Shown here piece by piece: positions 7,731 through 16,255 of a stretch of DNA of 64,000 nucleotides (the first letter of the stretch is position 1; each line of letters begins with the position of its first letter). Source of the DNA: Aureibacter tunicatorum (GTDB lineage: Bacteria > Bacteroidota > Bacteroidia > Cytophagales > Cyclobacteriaceae). The position numbers were made by a program, and so were the translations under genes. Location of the stretch: assembly GCF_036492635.1 (NCBI RefSeq), contig NZ_AP025305.1, forward strand, positions 4,668,000 to 4,731,999, written 5' to 3'. Under the pieces are notes generated by a model. That model ran no database searches. It was not told the origin of the DNA and saw nothing but the letters and a program-made list of their open reading frames with translations.

Positions 7731-9184
7731 TATATTAATTCCTTTCTCAATCTCGCTACAGGGATATTCAATTGTTCCCTGTACTTCGCTACTGTTCGTC
7801 TAGCTATGTTATAGCCTTTGGCTTTCAATAATTTCTCAAGTTTATCGTCAGAAAGCGGTTTTCTTTTGTCTTCATGGTCTATAAAGCCTTTCAAAGTATG
7901 CTTAACCTCTCTGCTGCTGACACTCTCTCCAGTATCTGTAGTAATACCCTCCGAAAAGAAATACTTTAAAGGATAAATTCCAAAATCTGTCTGAATAGAT
8001 TTGCTATTCGCCACTCTGGAAATCGTCGAAATATCCATGTCGATTCTTTCAGCGATATCCTTTAGGATCATTGGTTTCAACTTGCTCTCGTCGCCATCTT
8101 GAAAAAACTCTATCTGATGTTCTATGATAGCATTCATTGTATTCAACAATGTTTGTTGCCTCTGGCGAATCGCATCGATAAACCATTTCGCAGCATCCAA
8201 TTTCTGCTTTACAAAAGTAACGGTTTCTCTGAGTTTTTTATCCTTTTTCTTGCTCTTGTCGTAAGTTTCTATCATTTCAGAATACGACTTGTTGATTCTA
8301 AGCTCTGGCGCATTCTTAGAGTTCAGCGTCAACTCTAATTTGCTTCCAGTGCTGGAAAGCAAGAAATCAGGGATAAGGTATTGCGTCTTAATATATTCAT
8401 TGGTGATATTTCCCGGCTTTGGATTAAGCTTGATAATAATCGCCATGGCATCTTTAATGTCCTCGACACTTTTGATTCCAAGCTTTTTGGCGATCTTCTC
8501 ATAATGCTTTTTGGTAAAATCCTCATAACATTCGTTGATGATTCTCAAAGCTATCTTAATCGTATCTTCATCTTCCTGCTCTTTTCTTTCCAACTGAATC
8601 TTCAAGCACTCCTGCAAGTCTCTCGCGGCTATTCCCGCCGGATCAAAAAGCTGTATTTTATGCAAAATCGCTTCCGCCTCTTCTTCGCTAGTCATTACAT
8701 TTTGAGAAAAAGCCAAGTCATTAACTATCGCTGACAATTCCCTTCTGATATAGCCATCGCTTTCAATGCTGCCTATCAATTGCTTGGCAATCACAAGGCT
8801 TTTCGGATCCATTTTCACAAAGTTAAGTTGGTCAAGAAGCTGTTCGTTTAGCGTAGCTGTCATCGCCATTGGAACATCCTTCTCTTCCTCTTCGGAAAAA
8901 CCATCTCCATACATTTTGTATCCATTATAATCATCATGCAAGTACTCATCAAGATTAATGTCTTGCCCTTCTTCCAATGAATCACTGCCGAAATCATCCA
9001 CAACATCCTCTTCGCCTCGTCCTTCAACTTCATCAGCTCCTTCCTCAAGAGCAGGATTTACTTCCAACTCTTCTTCCACTCTGGATTCAAGTTCAGCCGT
9101 TGGAACTTGCAATAATTTAATAAATTGTATCTGCTGGGGGGAGAGCTTCTGCCCAAGGGTTTGGGATAATTCTAACTTTTGCAT
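7730..9184 (-). CDS. rpoN: RNA polymerase sigma-54 factor
   Basis: Sigma-54 directs RNA polymerase to -24/-12 promoters. The 484-residue protein has the Gln/Leu-rich activator-interacting N-terminus (QTLGQKLSPQQIQFIKLLQV). A long acidic linker (about 45-105) follows, then the core-binding region and the DNA-binding part. The RpoN box is present as ARRTVAKYREQ near the C-terminus. It is followed by a PAP2-like gene sharing one base. A 438-bp gap lies upstream without a clear promoter. Confidence 0.96.
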   Translation of the reverse strand: MQKLELSQTLGQKLSPQQIQFIKLLQVPTAELESRVEEELEVNPALEEGADEVEGRGEEDVVDDFGSDSLEEGQDINLDEYLHDDYNGYKMYGDGFSEEEEKDVPMAMTATLNEQLLDQLNFVKMDPKSLVIAKQLIGSIESDGYIRRELSAIVNDLAFSQNVMTSEEEAEAILHKIQLFDPAGIAARDLQECLKIQLERKEQEDEDTIKIALRIINECYEDFTKKHYEKIAKKLGIKSVEDIKDAMAIIIKLNPKPGNITNEYIKTQYLIPDFLLSSTGSKLELTLNSKNAPELRINKSYSEMIETYDKSKKKDKKLRETVTFVKQKLDAAKWFIDAIRQRQQTLLNTMNAIIEHQIEFFQDGDESKLKPMILKDIAERIDMDISTISRVANSKSIQTDFGIYPLKYFFSEGITTDTGESVSSREVKHTLKGFIDHEDKRKPLSDDKLEKLLKAKGYNIARRTVAKYREQLNIPVARLRKELI

Positions 9185-9622
9185 AATCGACAGCTTTTTA
9201 ATTAATAAAAAATGGTTGAAAAATATACGATAGCCTATTTTATACTAGCATAAAAAAGGGTCAAACTAAGGTTTATGTAAAACTTTGAACGTAATTGAAT
9301 CTCCTTAGTTAGGCTTTTTATACGTAATCGTTTACAAAAATATCCGTTTTTGGATGAATTTAAAAAATGTAGCTTGATTTTTGCTTGTAATGAATCCGCA
9401 AGATTTATGCTAAAAACAATGCTTTTTCACACTAAATCAATAAGTATAAGGAAAGTAGGAAATGAATATAAAGCCTATAAATCAATAAAAGGACAGGATT
9501 TGATAAAATATCCACGCAAGTCATGCCTTTTTTTTCAAAACATTCTCATGTCAGAAAATCAACAAATAAATATTTTTTTTGAAGAGTTTGACGAGGTTTC
9601 TCTCTGATTTCATCAATTAAAA
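9185..9622. other. Gap without a convincing gene upstream of rpoN
   Basis: I see no RNA gene or strong terminator here. One open frame on the + strand (9350-9607, TTG start, 85 codons) exists but has no ribosome site, no recognisable motif and AT-rich composition typical of noncoding DNA. The segment presumably carries the rpoN promoter on the - strand. Confidence 0.5.
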
Positions 9623-10372
9623 TCAATCTTTCTTCTTCACGATATAGTTGAATTTGGATTTGTCTTTCTTCAATTGGAATAAATAATTTATAGAAAACGA
9701 ATATGCCAAATTCTGCGAATTAAATGGATTAGTCTCTATATCTTGATTATAAATATTATTTAATCCAAAAGAGTATCTAAACTCCAATTCCAATATGCCA
9801 AAATCAAAAGCTCTTTGAAAAGCAGCTCCACCCACGACTCCTGCATCCAAACGATTTAGATTTATAGAGGAGAAATCCAAATCATTATTAACGAAGACTA
9901 CTTCGCCGCTGCTGTCAAGCTCGCCTCGCAATGAATTTCCAGACAATGCGTAAGCTACATACACTCCCAGATTAACAATCACTTTCGTCTTGCCTTTGAA
10001 AATATAAAAGGAACTCATCGCTGGAATCTGAAGATAGTTAATGCTCATCTCCACATCTTTTCCAATCAAATTTGTCGGGCTTGAAGTGAAGTTGTCTAAG
10101 TTTTGCCCAAACCCTTTCTGTATATAGCTTAACTCTACATGAAAACCAGTATGCGGTCGATAAAAATATCTATAAAACGCTCCACCTAGAAACCCAACTT
10201 GCGAGCCTGTAGGCAATGGCAATCCTCCTGGCTTTGGAGCATAATAAATGCTTCCAATAGAACTTCCAGCTCTCAAACCTACAAGATGCACGTCTTGAGC
10301 ATTAACATCCATTGAAAAAATACTCAATGCGATCGCCATCACGCATTGAAAAGCCAGCATATGAATTTTCAT
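9623..10372 (-). CDS. PorT-like outer-membrane beta-barrel protein
   Basis: The 249-residue protein begins with a signal peptide ending near NAQ. Alternating amphipathic strands follow, typical of the 8-stranded outer-membrane barrel family of Bacteroidota: GFHVELSYIQKGFG, YLQIPAMSSFYI, LELEFRYSFGLNNIY, YSFSINYLFQL. I chose the ATG at 10372 over an upstream in-frame TTG at 10378, because it gives a normal signal peptide. The family is common and its function is usually unknown. The gene stands alone, with a TATATTTG -7 box about 43 bp upstream. Confidence 0.8.
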   Translation of the reverse strand: MKIHMLAFQCVMAIALSIFSMDVNAQDVHLVGLRAGSSIGSIYYAPKPGGLPLPTGSQVGFLGGAFYRYFYRPHTGFHVELSYIQKGFGQNLDNFTSSPTNLIGKDVEMSINYLQIPAMSSFYIFKGKTKVIVNLGVYVAYALSGNSLRGELDSSGEVVFVNNDLDFSSINLNRLDAGVVGGAAFQRAFDFGILELEFRYSFGLNNIYNQDIETNPFNSQNLAYSFSINYLFQLKKDKSKFNYIVKKKD

Positions 10373-10414
10373 CTTCAATCCCTTGAATTATATGATAGTA
10401 TCTACTTCCATCGA

Positions 10415-10422
10415 CAAATATA
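10415..10422 (-). promoter_or_regulatory. -7 box upstream of the outer-membrane barrel gene
   Basis: On the - strand TATATTTG matches TAnnTTTG exactly, 43 bp before the start codon. No TTG is found at the ideal -33 distance. Confidence 0.45.
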
Positions 10423-10494
10423 GTCATATTTATCAATGAAGAAGATTTTAAAGAGGCAAATCTACGATCAAGCTACCTCCCTAATAAATTGCGA

Positions 10495-11328
10495 TCAAAT
10501 TGAAAAATGTATCGCATCAGATTCATCCTTGCTGACTTTTTTAATTACCTGCGCTTTATGATACACTTTAGTATATGGCTCCACGCTTTCCGTCAACCAT
10601 ACATTTCCTCCAATCACTGAATTATTGCCAACTACAGTATTTCCTCCCAAGATCGTCGCTCCGGCATAAATGACCACTCCATCCTCAATCGTAGGGTGCC
10701 TTTTCATACTAGCCATGTGTTTTTCAACACTAAGAGCTCCTAGTGTTACACCTTGATAGATCTTCACATGATCTCCAATAATCGCGGTGCCGCCAATCAC
10801 GATACCAGTACCGTGATCAATAAAGAAATATTCGCCTATCGTAGCCGCGGGATGAATGTCTATGCCTGTCTTCTCATGAGAAAATTCCGTCAATATACGA
10901 GGCAACAGGGGAATATCAAGCAAGCACATTTCATGCGCCATTCTATAGATAGCAATTCCATAAAAGCCGGGATAGGTTCTAATCACTTGGTTAAGATCCT
11001 GTGCCGCAGGATCTCCCATGGATATGGCTTTAGCATCCTTTTTAAGCTTATCATAGATATTTGGCAGCTTTTCCATAAAAGCTTTCGTCAATTCCTCCGC
11101 AGGCTTAGGCAGTTGCTTTTGTATTTTTGTAAAAATACTCAACAACTGATTTTCCAAAGCATAGTAATACACTTCCAACTCTTCCGCTGAATGAAATATT
11201 TGTTCGGAATTCTGGGGAAAAAGCAACTGAAATACTCTCTCTGTGAAGATGCAAATATCCGTATGATATGGCATTCTCTCGCTTTTGCGATGCTCTTCGT
11301 AAAGTTTTTTAATAAATGAACGATGCAT
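10495..11328 (-). CDS. cysE: Serine O-acetyltransferase
   Basis: CysE acetylates serine with acetyl-CoA, the first step of cysteine synthesis. A helical N-terminal domain is followed by hexapeptide-repeat turns forming a left-handed beta helix: GIDIHPAATIG, DHGTGIVIGG, GVTLGALSVEK, RHPTIEDGVVIYAGATILGG. DHGTG and the RHPTI turn match the catalytic region. The open frame extends upstream to 11430. I use the ATG at 11328 (277 aa), because a well-spaced promoter lies inside the extension and because MHRSFIKKLYEEH starts like other members. Confidence 0.92.
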   Translation of the reverse strand: MHRSFIKKLYEEHRKSERMPYHTDICIFTERVFQLLFPQNSEQIFHSAEELEVYYYALENQLLSIFTKIQKQLPKPAEELTKAFMEKLPNIYDKLKKDAKAISMGDPAAQDLNQVIRTYPGFYGIAIYRMAHEMCLLDIPLLPRILTEFSHEKTGIDIHPAATIGEYFFIDHGTGIVIGGTAIIGDHVKIYQGVTLGALSVEKHMASMKRHPTIEDGVVIYAGATILGGNTVVGNNSVIGGNVWLTESVEPYTKVYHKAQVIKKVSKDESDAIHFSI

Positions 11329-11364
11329 GGCGTATTTGATTTTAGGGTGAATGCGGGACGCAGG

Positions 11365-11395
11365 CAAGTTTACACTTGATAATAAGATTAAACAA
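11365..11395 (-). promoter_or_regulatory. Promoter of cysE
   Basis: On the - strand TTG (11393-11395), a 20-bp spacer and TAAACTTG (11365-11372) fit the Bacteroidota -33/-7 pattern with one mismatch in the -7 box. The box also lies in an imperfect palindrome (CAAGTGTAAACTTG), a possible operator. The start would be about 30 nt before the chosen cysE ATG. Confidence 0.6.
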
Positions 11396-11463
11396 TTCTT
11401 ATGCTCTCCACAACAAATATCGATTGTCAAACAATTTTGATATTTTGAAACAGATATCCAACC

Positions 11464-12057
11464 TTAAGGTTTCATTTTTTTCAGGATAATTGTAGCCATG
11501 CTTCTCATTTCTGGTATCAAAACAGTTTTAAATGGCTCTATTTCCTCAAAATCAAACTTCTTTTTCACCTTTTCCAACAACGTACGATTCAACCGAAAGG
11601 GGAATTCTTCATTCAACTCCGGCATGCCATCAAGATCAAAAGCCATTCTAATAAAAACAGATCCCTCCAACTTCACAACTCTTTCGAGTTCTGATATCAT
11701 TTGCATAAAGTTTTCCAAATCCTTCGCAAAATGTAACACAGCGTTGCAAATCACCACATCAAAAGCTCTAGGGGGATATGGCATATCCGATGCATCCCCA
11801 TGAATAAAGCAATCAGCATCAAGATCAGAATTGAGTGTCTTTGAGAGCATTTTCAGGAATTTGATTGCCTGCCGATCTTGATCAATTCCATATATCTCAT
11901 AGCCCTGCTGGATAAAGTAATAAAGATTTCTACCCTCTCCGCACCCTACATCCAAGATTCTATGTTCTTTCTCAAATCTACCTTTCAGTAATTGGTCCAT
12001 AAGATAGAGATCCATATTTCCCAATGATCTATTGATCTGATGATAATCTAAAGTCAT
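11464..12057 (-). CDS. Class I SAM-dependent methyltransferase
   Basis: The 197-residue protein has the Rossmann SAM motif I ILDVGCGEGRNL (about 34-45) and the acidic motif II residue in YGIDQDRQ. A GDASDMPY loop, the motif IV-like FDVVICNAVLHF and a post-core EGSVFIRMAF strand follow. It resembles the Methyltransf_11/TehB-like group of small-molecule methyltransferases. The substrate is unknown. It is transcribed in the same direction as cysE, which starts about 135 bp downstream, but the cysE promoter separates them. Confidence 0.85.
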   Translation of the reverse strand: MTLDYHQINRSLGNMDLYLMDQLLKGRFEKEHRILDVGCGEGRNLYYFIQQGYEIYGIDQDRQAIKFLKMLSKTLNSDLDADCFIHGDASDMPYPPRAFDVVICNAVLHFAKDLENFMQMISELERVVKLEGSVFIRMAFDLDGMPELNEEFPFRLNRTLLEKVKKKFDFEEIEPFKTVLIPEMRSMATIILKKMKP

Positions 12058-12121
12058 ATTTTATGAATTTGTAGTAAAGGTGAGGGATTTTATAAGCAAT
12101 CCAGACAACTTAAGGCTTTGC

Positions 12122-12162
12122 TAAAAATAAAAAAAGGATACGCCGAAATCCAGCAATATCCT
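12122..12162 (-). terminator. Rho-independent terminator facing left
   Basis: On the - strand AGGATA, an inner GCTG/CGGC stem and TATCCT form a two-part hairpin. It is followed by a run of seven T, an A and five T. It lies 37 bp after the stop of the short ORF at 12199-12300 and before the methyltransferase gene. Confidence 0.75.
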
Positions 12163-12198
12163 AAATTAGTAAACTAAAACGTATCAGATTTTAGTGTC

Positions 12199-12300
12199 TT
12201 AAAAGTCTTTGTATTTATAATAATATTGATTTTGGCAAAATTGTTTGGAAACCTGTAAAGTATATACGCCATTTAAATTCGGCAAGTTTGGATTATTCAT
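12199..12300 (-). CDS. Candidate 33-aa ORF or gene remnant
   Basis: An ATG-to-TAA frame on the - strand encodes 33 residues rich in Asn, Tyr and Lys (MNNPNLPNLNGVYTLQ, ending QYYYKYKDF). The same frame stays open for 17 more codons upstream (IDYFNSQHQEIIGCSSL) until a TAG. A strong terminator sits just after it. The amino-acid content looks more like coding than random sequence. It may be a small secreted peptide or the tail of a decayed gene. No family is recognised. Confidence 0.35.
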   Translation of the reverse strand: MNNPNLPNLNGVYTLQVSKQFCQNQYYYKYKDF

Positions 12301-12434
12301 TAAACTTGAACATCCGATGATTTCCTGATGTTGGGAATTGAAATAATCAATCTACACACATACAACGCCTCTTTTGTAAATATATTGTATATTTTAATGC
12401 ATTTTTTTACAAGTACTTCCAAATAATTGGATTA

Positions 12435-12857
12435 TTATGCTTCAAGCACAAAATCCCAAGCCTTATCTATATCGTTTATTTTAAAATACCTTTCGTCAAT
12501 ATTCTTATTCCATAGCTTGGCAAAAAAAGCATCTGCCTCCACAAGTTTTTTCTCAAAGTCCGAATTACCAACCACAGCAACTCTATGAATTTTTTTGCCA
12601 TTTTCGGGATTGAATGTCTTAATAATATCAATCCATTGATTGTCCAAGAAAGATTTCAAAGTAATATGACTGAAATCCGCCTGATCAATCTTACAAAATA
12701 AATTCAATGTTTTTTCGCTCGCATTAAGCTTGGGTCTGACCAAGTTGACAAACTCTTCCACAATTTTAATATCAAATTCTCCTGTGAACTCGAACCCAAG
12801 CACGAATTCTTCATTAGTCTGCATCTCTGTTACCATATCGTCAATTAGTTGAATCAA
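12435..12857 (-). CDS. SpoIIAA/STAS-like domain protein
   Basis: The 140-residue protein resembles the SpoIIAA-like (PF11964) family. It has an opening 'EFVLGFEFTGEF' strand, a middle 'LNLFCKID' strand and a 'KIHRVAVVGNSDFEKKL' segment. The ending 'ERYFKINDIDKAWDFV' matches the usual YFP-xxExxAWxWL end. Members are small cytosolic proteins with a STAS fold and unclear role. The frame starts at a TTG. An in-frame ATG seven codons later is a possible start. The gene lies 53 bp after xth in the same direction. Confidence 0.65.
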   Translation of the reverse strand: MIQLIDDMVTEMQTNEEFVLGFEFTGEFDIKIVEEFVNLVRPKLNASEKTLNLFCKIDQADFSHITLKSFLDNQWIDIIKTFNPENGKKIHRVAVVGNSDFEKKLVEADAFFAKLWNKNIDERYFKINDIDKAWDFVLEA

Positions 12858-12910
12858 GTATTCAGTTATTGATAATAATCCAAATGCAGAAAAATAGTTT
12901 AACTCAAAAT

Positions 12911-13678
12911 CTATTTTTTCATCTCCAGCAAGATAGGGCAGTGGTCCGAATGCTTTGCCTCAGGCAATATTTCACCGCTAACCGCCAAGTCTTTAATGCT
13001 TTCGGTAATCATCAAATAATCGATTCTCCAACCTTTATTTCTTTCTCTAGAACGAGCTCTGTAACTCCACCAACTATAATTATCCGGTTCATCCTCATGG
13101 AAAATTCTAAAACTGTCAACAAACCCGCTTTCAATAAACTGCGTTACCCATTCTCTTTCCTCGGGCAAAAAGCCTGACGTTTTCTGATTTTGCTTAGGAT
13201 TATGTATGTCTATTTCTGTGTGGCATATATTATAGTCACCACAGATTATAAGGTTTGGAATCTCTTTTTTCAATTCATCAACATATTGTTGAAAATCCGA
13301 TAACCATTGCATTTTAAACGCTTGACGCTCATCTCCGCTTGATCCAGATGGCATGTAAACGTTCATGATTGAAAACTCATCAAAATCAATTCTGATAACT
13401 CTTCCTTCATTGTCATACTTTTCAATTCCACAGCCATACTCAACATGCTTTGGCTCATGCTTTGTGAATACAGCCACTCCGCTATAGCCTTTTTTTTGCG
13501 CTGAATGCCAATATGTTTGATAACCCATAGACTGTATAATCAGCTCGTCTACTTGCGCAGGGTGCGCCTTTGTTTCCTGCAAACAAATAACATCCGGATT
13601 TTCTTCCTTCAACCACTCTTCAAAGCCTTTTTTGATGGCGGCTCTGATGCCATTCACATTATATGATATAATCTTCAT
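12911..13678 (-). CDS. xth: Exodeoxyribonuclease III (AP endonuclease)
   Basis: ExoIII removes 3' blocks and cuts at abasic sites. The 255-residue protein has every family block: NVNGIRA (7-13), LQETK holding the metal-binding Glu, MNVYMPSG, GDYNICH, the RARSRERNKGWRIDY region and the closing HSDHCPI with the catalytic Asp-His pair. Length and motif order are standard. It is third in a leftward series after the carboxymuconolactone decarboxylase-like gene and a hypothetical gene, with a 32-bp gap. Confidence 0.95.
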   Translation of the reverse strand: MKIISYNVNGIRAAIKKGFEEWLKEENPDVICLQETKAHPAQVDELIIQSMGYQTYWHSAQKKGYSGVAVFTKHEPKHVEYGCGIEKYDNEGRVIRIDFDEFSIMNVYMPSGSSGDERQAFKMQWLSDFQQYVDELKKEIPNLIICGDYNICHTEIDIHNPKQNQKTSGFLPEEREWVTQFIESGFVDSFRIFHEDEPDNYSWWSYRARSRERNKGWRIDYLMITESIKDLAVSGEILPEAKHSDHCPILLEMKK

Positions 13679-13710
13679 ATTGCGTCAATAATAATTTGGA
13701 AACTACTAAA

Positions 13711-14067
13711 TCAAAACTCAAAGCCGATCTCTTTCTCAAAATACTCTATAACGTGCATTTTAAGCAGCTTCTCTTGTTCCAAAAGGTCGAACTTTGGCAA
13801 CTTCTTCACAAGCTTCCAATGGGGCCAACCTTCCTCATCCAAGCCTTCAAGCTCATAAAAGCCTGATAAACTCAAGACTTTGCAAATGCCTATATGCATC
13901 AAATCCTGCTTTTCTTCTTTCTCAAAATTCCTTGGACCTTTCCCTAACTCTTGAGTTCCTATCAAAAACAAAACAGCATTTAGATCCTTGGGTCTTTTGC
14001 CAATAGTCTTGGTAAGAAGAGACATCAAAGAAGCCCACTTTCTCGCCAAATCAAGGTCTTTCTTCAT
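13711..14067 (-). CDS. Conserved hypothetical protein paired with the AhpD-like gene
   Basis: I do not recognise a named domain in this 118-residue protein. It is predicted mostly helical, with no signal peptide or membrane span. It has a LNAVLFLIGTQELG stretch and a 'GFYELEGLDEEGWPHWKL' segment with several Trp/Tyr. Its ATG overlaps the stop codon of the upstream carboxymuconolactone decarboxylase-like gene (TAATG), which suggests coupled translation and a shared role, perhaps in redox or stress metabolism. That role is inference. Confidence 0.7.
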   Translation of the reverse strand: MKKDLDLARKWASLMSLLTKTIGKRPKDLNAVLFLIGTQELGKGPRNFEKEEKQDLMHIGICKVLSLSGFYELEGLDEEGWPHWKLVKKLPKFDLLEQEKLLKMHVIEYFEKEIGFEF

Positions 14068-14411
14068 TATTTGCTATTTTCCAACTCTTCCCAATACTCC
14101 ACAGCTCTTCTCAAGTGCGGTATTACAATCGTTCCACCGATAATATTCGCAATAGCGAAAGCTTCAAAAATTTGTTCTTTAGTAATACCTATCTCATGGC
14201 ATTTTTCCAAATGATACTTCACACAATCATCGCATCTCAGCACCATGCTGCAGGCCATTCCCATCAATTCCTTGGTTTTCACATCAAGAGCTCCCTCAGC
14301 ATATGTATTGGTATCAAGATTGAATAACCTTTTGATGACTTTATTGTCTTCAGCTAAAATTTTCTCATTCATTTTAGCTCTATATGCATTGAATTCTTCG
14401 ATTTTAGACAT
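14067..14411 (-). CDS. Carboxymuconolactone decarboxylase/AhpD-family protein
   Basis: The 114-residue protein has the family core 'KTKELMGMACSMVLRCDDCVKYHLEKC'-like helix pair (quoted in parts: KTKELMGMACSMV and RCDDCVKYH). A CxxC followed by His three residues later is the AhpD-type redox site. The 'GITKEQIFEAFAIANIIGG' helix follows. Such proteins are alkylhydroperoxidase-like disulfide reductants or decarboxylases. The CxxC favours the former. It is the first gene of a leftward operon, and its start is only 22 bp from the divergent comF-like gene. Confidence 0.85.
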   Translation of the reverse strand: MSKIEEFNAYRAKMNEKILAEDNKVIKRLFNLDTNTYAEGALDVKTKELMGMACSMVLRCDDCVKYHLEKCHEIGITKEQIFEAFAIANIIGGTIVIPHLRRAVEYWEELENSK

Positions 14412-14433
14412 AATTGAATATTTGTTGAAAAAA

Positions 14434-15156
14434 ATGTTACGTAAAAATACAGGCTTAAGATTTAATATTCTAAGATATACTCAAGACTTATTCGACCTAT
14501 TCTTTCCCTTAACCTGCGCGGCATGTGAAAAGGATGTATTAAGGGAAGAAGATAGGATTTGTTCATCCTGTCGAATGAGCTTTATTAAATCCGAAGCCAA
14601 CACGTTGGAGGAAACGAAATTAAAAAACAGATTTATTGAGTTTCCCAATATCGATCACATTTACAGCTTATACAAATTTGCAAGAGGCAACGAAATCCAA
14701 AACTTGATTCACGCCATAAAATACGAAAACCACCCCAAAATCGCTGTAAAACTAGGAAACTGGCTTGGTGCCCATATCGCCGAACAAAATACTCTTTCCG
14801 CATACAACGCCATAGCGCCTGTGCCTCTGCATCCAAAAAAACTAAAAATCAGAGGCTATAATCAAAGCAGTTTAATTTCTGCAGGAATTTCCGAAACATT
14901 AGGCATCCCTGTCATAGATGATTTGCTTGTCAGAACCAAACATACAGAAACTCAAACAAAAAAATCCCGATGGGAAAGGTATAAAAACACTAGCGAAAAG
15001 TTCAATGTGAACAACCCAAACGATCTTCCTGACAAAATTCTTATTGTGGATGATATTTTAACCAGCGGCGCAACGCTTACCTCATGCGCTTCCGCCATTC
15101 ATAAGCATAAAAAATCGAACATAAGCATGGCTGTAATCGCATATGCGATAAATTAA
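14434..15156 (+). CDS. ComF-family phosphoribosyltransferase-like protein
   Basis: The 240-residue protein shows an N-terminal zinc-ribbon-like CAAC...CSSC pattern, as in ComF/GntX proteins. The 'APVPLHPKKLKIRGYNQS' strand is followed by the PRPP-binding loop VDDILTSGATL near 208. ComF is linked to DNA uptake and related processes, but its reaction in Bacteroidota is unproven. The frame is open upstream to 14245, inside the divergent AhpD-like gene. The ATG at 14434 gives normal length and avoids the overlap. Confidence 0.88.
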   Translation: MLRKNTGLRFNILRYTQDLFDLFFPLTCAACEKDVLREEDRICSSCRMSFIKSEANTLEETKLKNRFIEFPNIDHIYSLYKFARGNEIQNLIHAIKYENHPKIAVKLGNWLGAHIAEQNTLSAYNAIAPVPLHPKKLKIRGYNQSSLISAGISETLGIPVIDDLLVRTKHTETQTKKSRWERYKNTSEKFNVNNPNDLPDKILIVDDILTSGATLTSCASAIHKHKKSNISMAVIAYAIN

Positions 15157-15175
15157 TTTTTTTATCCTCATAATG

Positions 15176-15183
15176 TAAGTTTG
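15176..15183 (+). promoter_or_regulatory. -7 box upstream of the outer-membrane protein gene at 15270
   Basis: TAAGTTTG is an exact match to TAnnTTTG, about 87 bp before the ATG. This supports a separate transcript from comF with an untranslated leader of about 80 nt. The -33 TTG is not evident. Confidence 0.5.
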
Positions 15184-15269
15184 TCTCATTTTTGTCGACT
15201 CAAATAGCATGTGAAAAGCATCAAAATTTTCAACACATATCATCATTATCAAACTATAATCACAATATC

Positions 15270-16202
15270 ATGAAAACAGGTTTAAGCACAGTGCTTTTCG
15301 CACTTTTATTGATTTTCGGCATAAATATCAACGCCAGCGCACAAGGTTGCAGTGATGCTGGTATCTGCACCGCTCCATCCGTAAGTAGCGGTGCAGGTGA
15401 GGAAGATGGCTTTAACAGTAGTATCAGCTTGGAATTACCTTATGGGATTGGAGATGATGGCGTCTCAATTTTTTCACCTACCTTAGTCGGAACTTATGCC
15501 ATATCCCCAAAAACCATAGCTCAAATCAAGTTGCCATTCGTCTTTGCTTCCGGAAACCTTGGTAGTGTATCCGGGCTGGGGGATATCACTACATCATTGA
15601 CAAGAGAACTAATATCCAATACGGATTATAAACTCATGGCCACAGTAGGAGTTCGAATCGGTGTTAACAATGCAGATGCGACAGAAAATAACAAGCCTCT
15701 GCCGATGGTATACCAGACAAGTCTCGGAACCACGGATCTTTTATTAGGAATTTCTGCCAAATACAAAGCTTGGCTTTTCGCTTTAGGATATCAACAAAAC
15801 CTAACTGGTGAAAACGGCAATGAATTCCTTATGAATAGTCCTGCATGGGTCGGAAATGAACACGTCTCGGAGTACCCGGACTCCAGAATGCTTAATCGCA
15901 AGCCAGACTTGATGATTAGAATCGAAAGAAAATTCGAAATCGGAAAATTGAATCTATATGCAGGGTTACTTCCTATATTTCATCTTGGAGAGGACGAGTA
16001 TTTGGATATGGAAGGCAATAACATGAAAATCGAAGGATCTAGTGGCTTAACCCTTAATGCAAACGTGAATTTAAGATACAGAATGGCTGACAACATTGAT
16101 TTAGGGCTAAACATCGGCGCTCCTCTTATCGTCAGAGAAACAAGACCAGATGGATTAACTAGGGCTTTTGTTATTTCACCTTCTATAAAGTTCTTATTTT
16201 AA
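15270..16202 (+). CDS. Outer-membrane beta-barrel (transporter-like) protein
   Basis: The 310-residue protein has a clear signal peptide (MKTGLSTVLFALLLIFGI to SAQ). A CSDAGICTAPS motif at the mature N-terminus recurs in Bacteroidota exported barrels annotated as transporters. Alternating strands follow to a terminal Phe (SIKFLF), the usual last residue of barrels. The open frame begins at 15192, but the ATG at 15270 fits the signal peptide and lies after the -7 box. The substrate is unknown. A hairpin at 16222-16255 separates it from the convergent gene. Confidence 0.75.
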   Translation: MKTGLSTVLFALLLIFGININASAQGCSDAGICTAPSVSSGAGEEDGFNSSISLELPYGIGDDGVSIFSPTLVGTYAISPKTIAQIKLPFVFASGNLGSVSGLGDITTSLTRELISNTDYKLMATVGVRIGVNNADATENNKPLPMVYQTSLGTTDLLLGISAKYKAWLFALGYQQNLTGENGNEFLMNSPAWVGNEHVSEYPDSRMLNRKPDLMIRIERKFEIGKLNLYAGLLPIFHLGEDEYLDMEGNNMKIEGSSGLTLNANVNLRYRMADNIDLGLNIGAPLIVRETRPDGLTRAFVISPSIKFLF

Positions 16203-16216
16203 AACACCACACCTTT

Positions 16217-16255
16217 ATTAAAAGCAGGAAAAGCCACCCAAAGGCTATCCTGCTT
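16217..16255. terminator. Bidirectional terminator hairpin
   Basis: AAGCAGGA (16222-16229) pairs with TCCTGCTT (16248-16255), with an inner AGCC/GGCT stem. It lies between two convergent genes and overlaps the last codons of the leftward one. The following T-run is short in both directions. Confidence 0.5.

Noticed and set aside
9350-9607. 85-codon open frame upstream of rpoN
   Set aside because: It starts with TTG, has no ribosome site, no recognisable motif and AT-rich composition like noncoding DNA. Without comparative data it cannot be supported as a gene.
11329-11430. Upstream extension of cysE
   Set aside because: A well-spaced promoter lies inside it, and the ATG at 11328 matches the family start.
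14245-14433. Upstream extension of the ComF-like gene
   Set aside because: It overlaps the divergent AhpD-like gene on the other strand and adds residues not found in ComF proteins.
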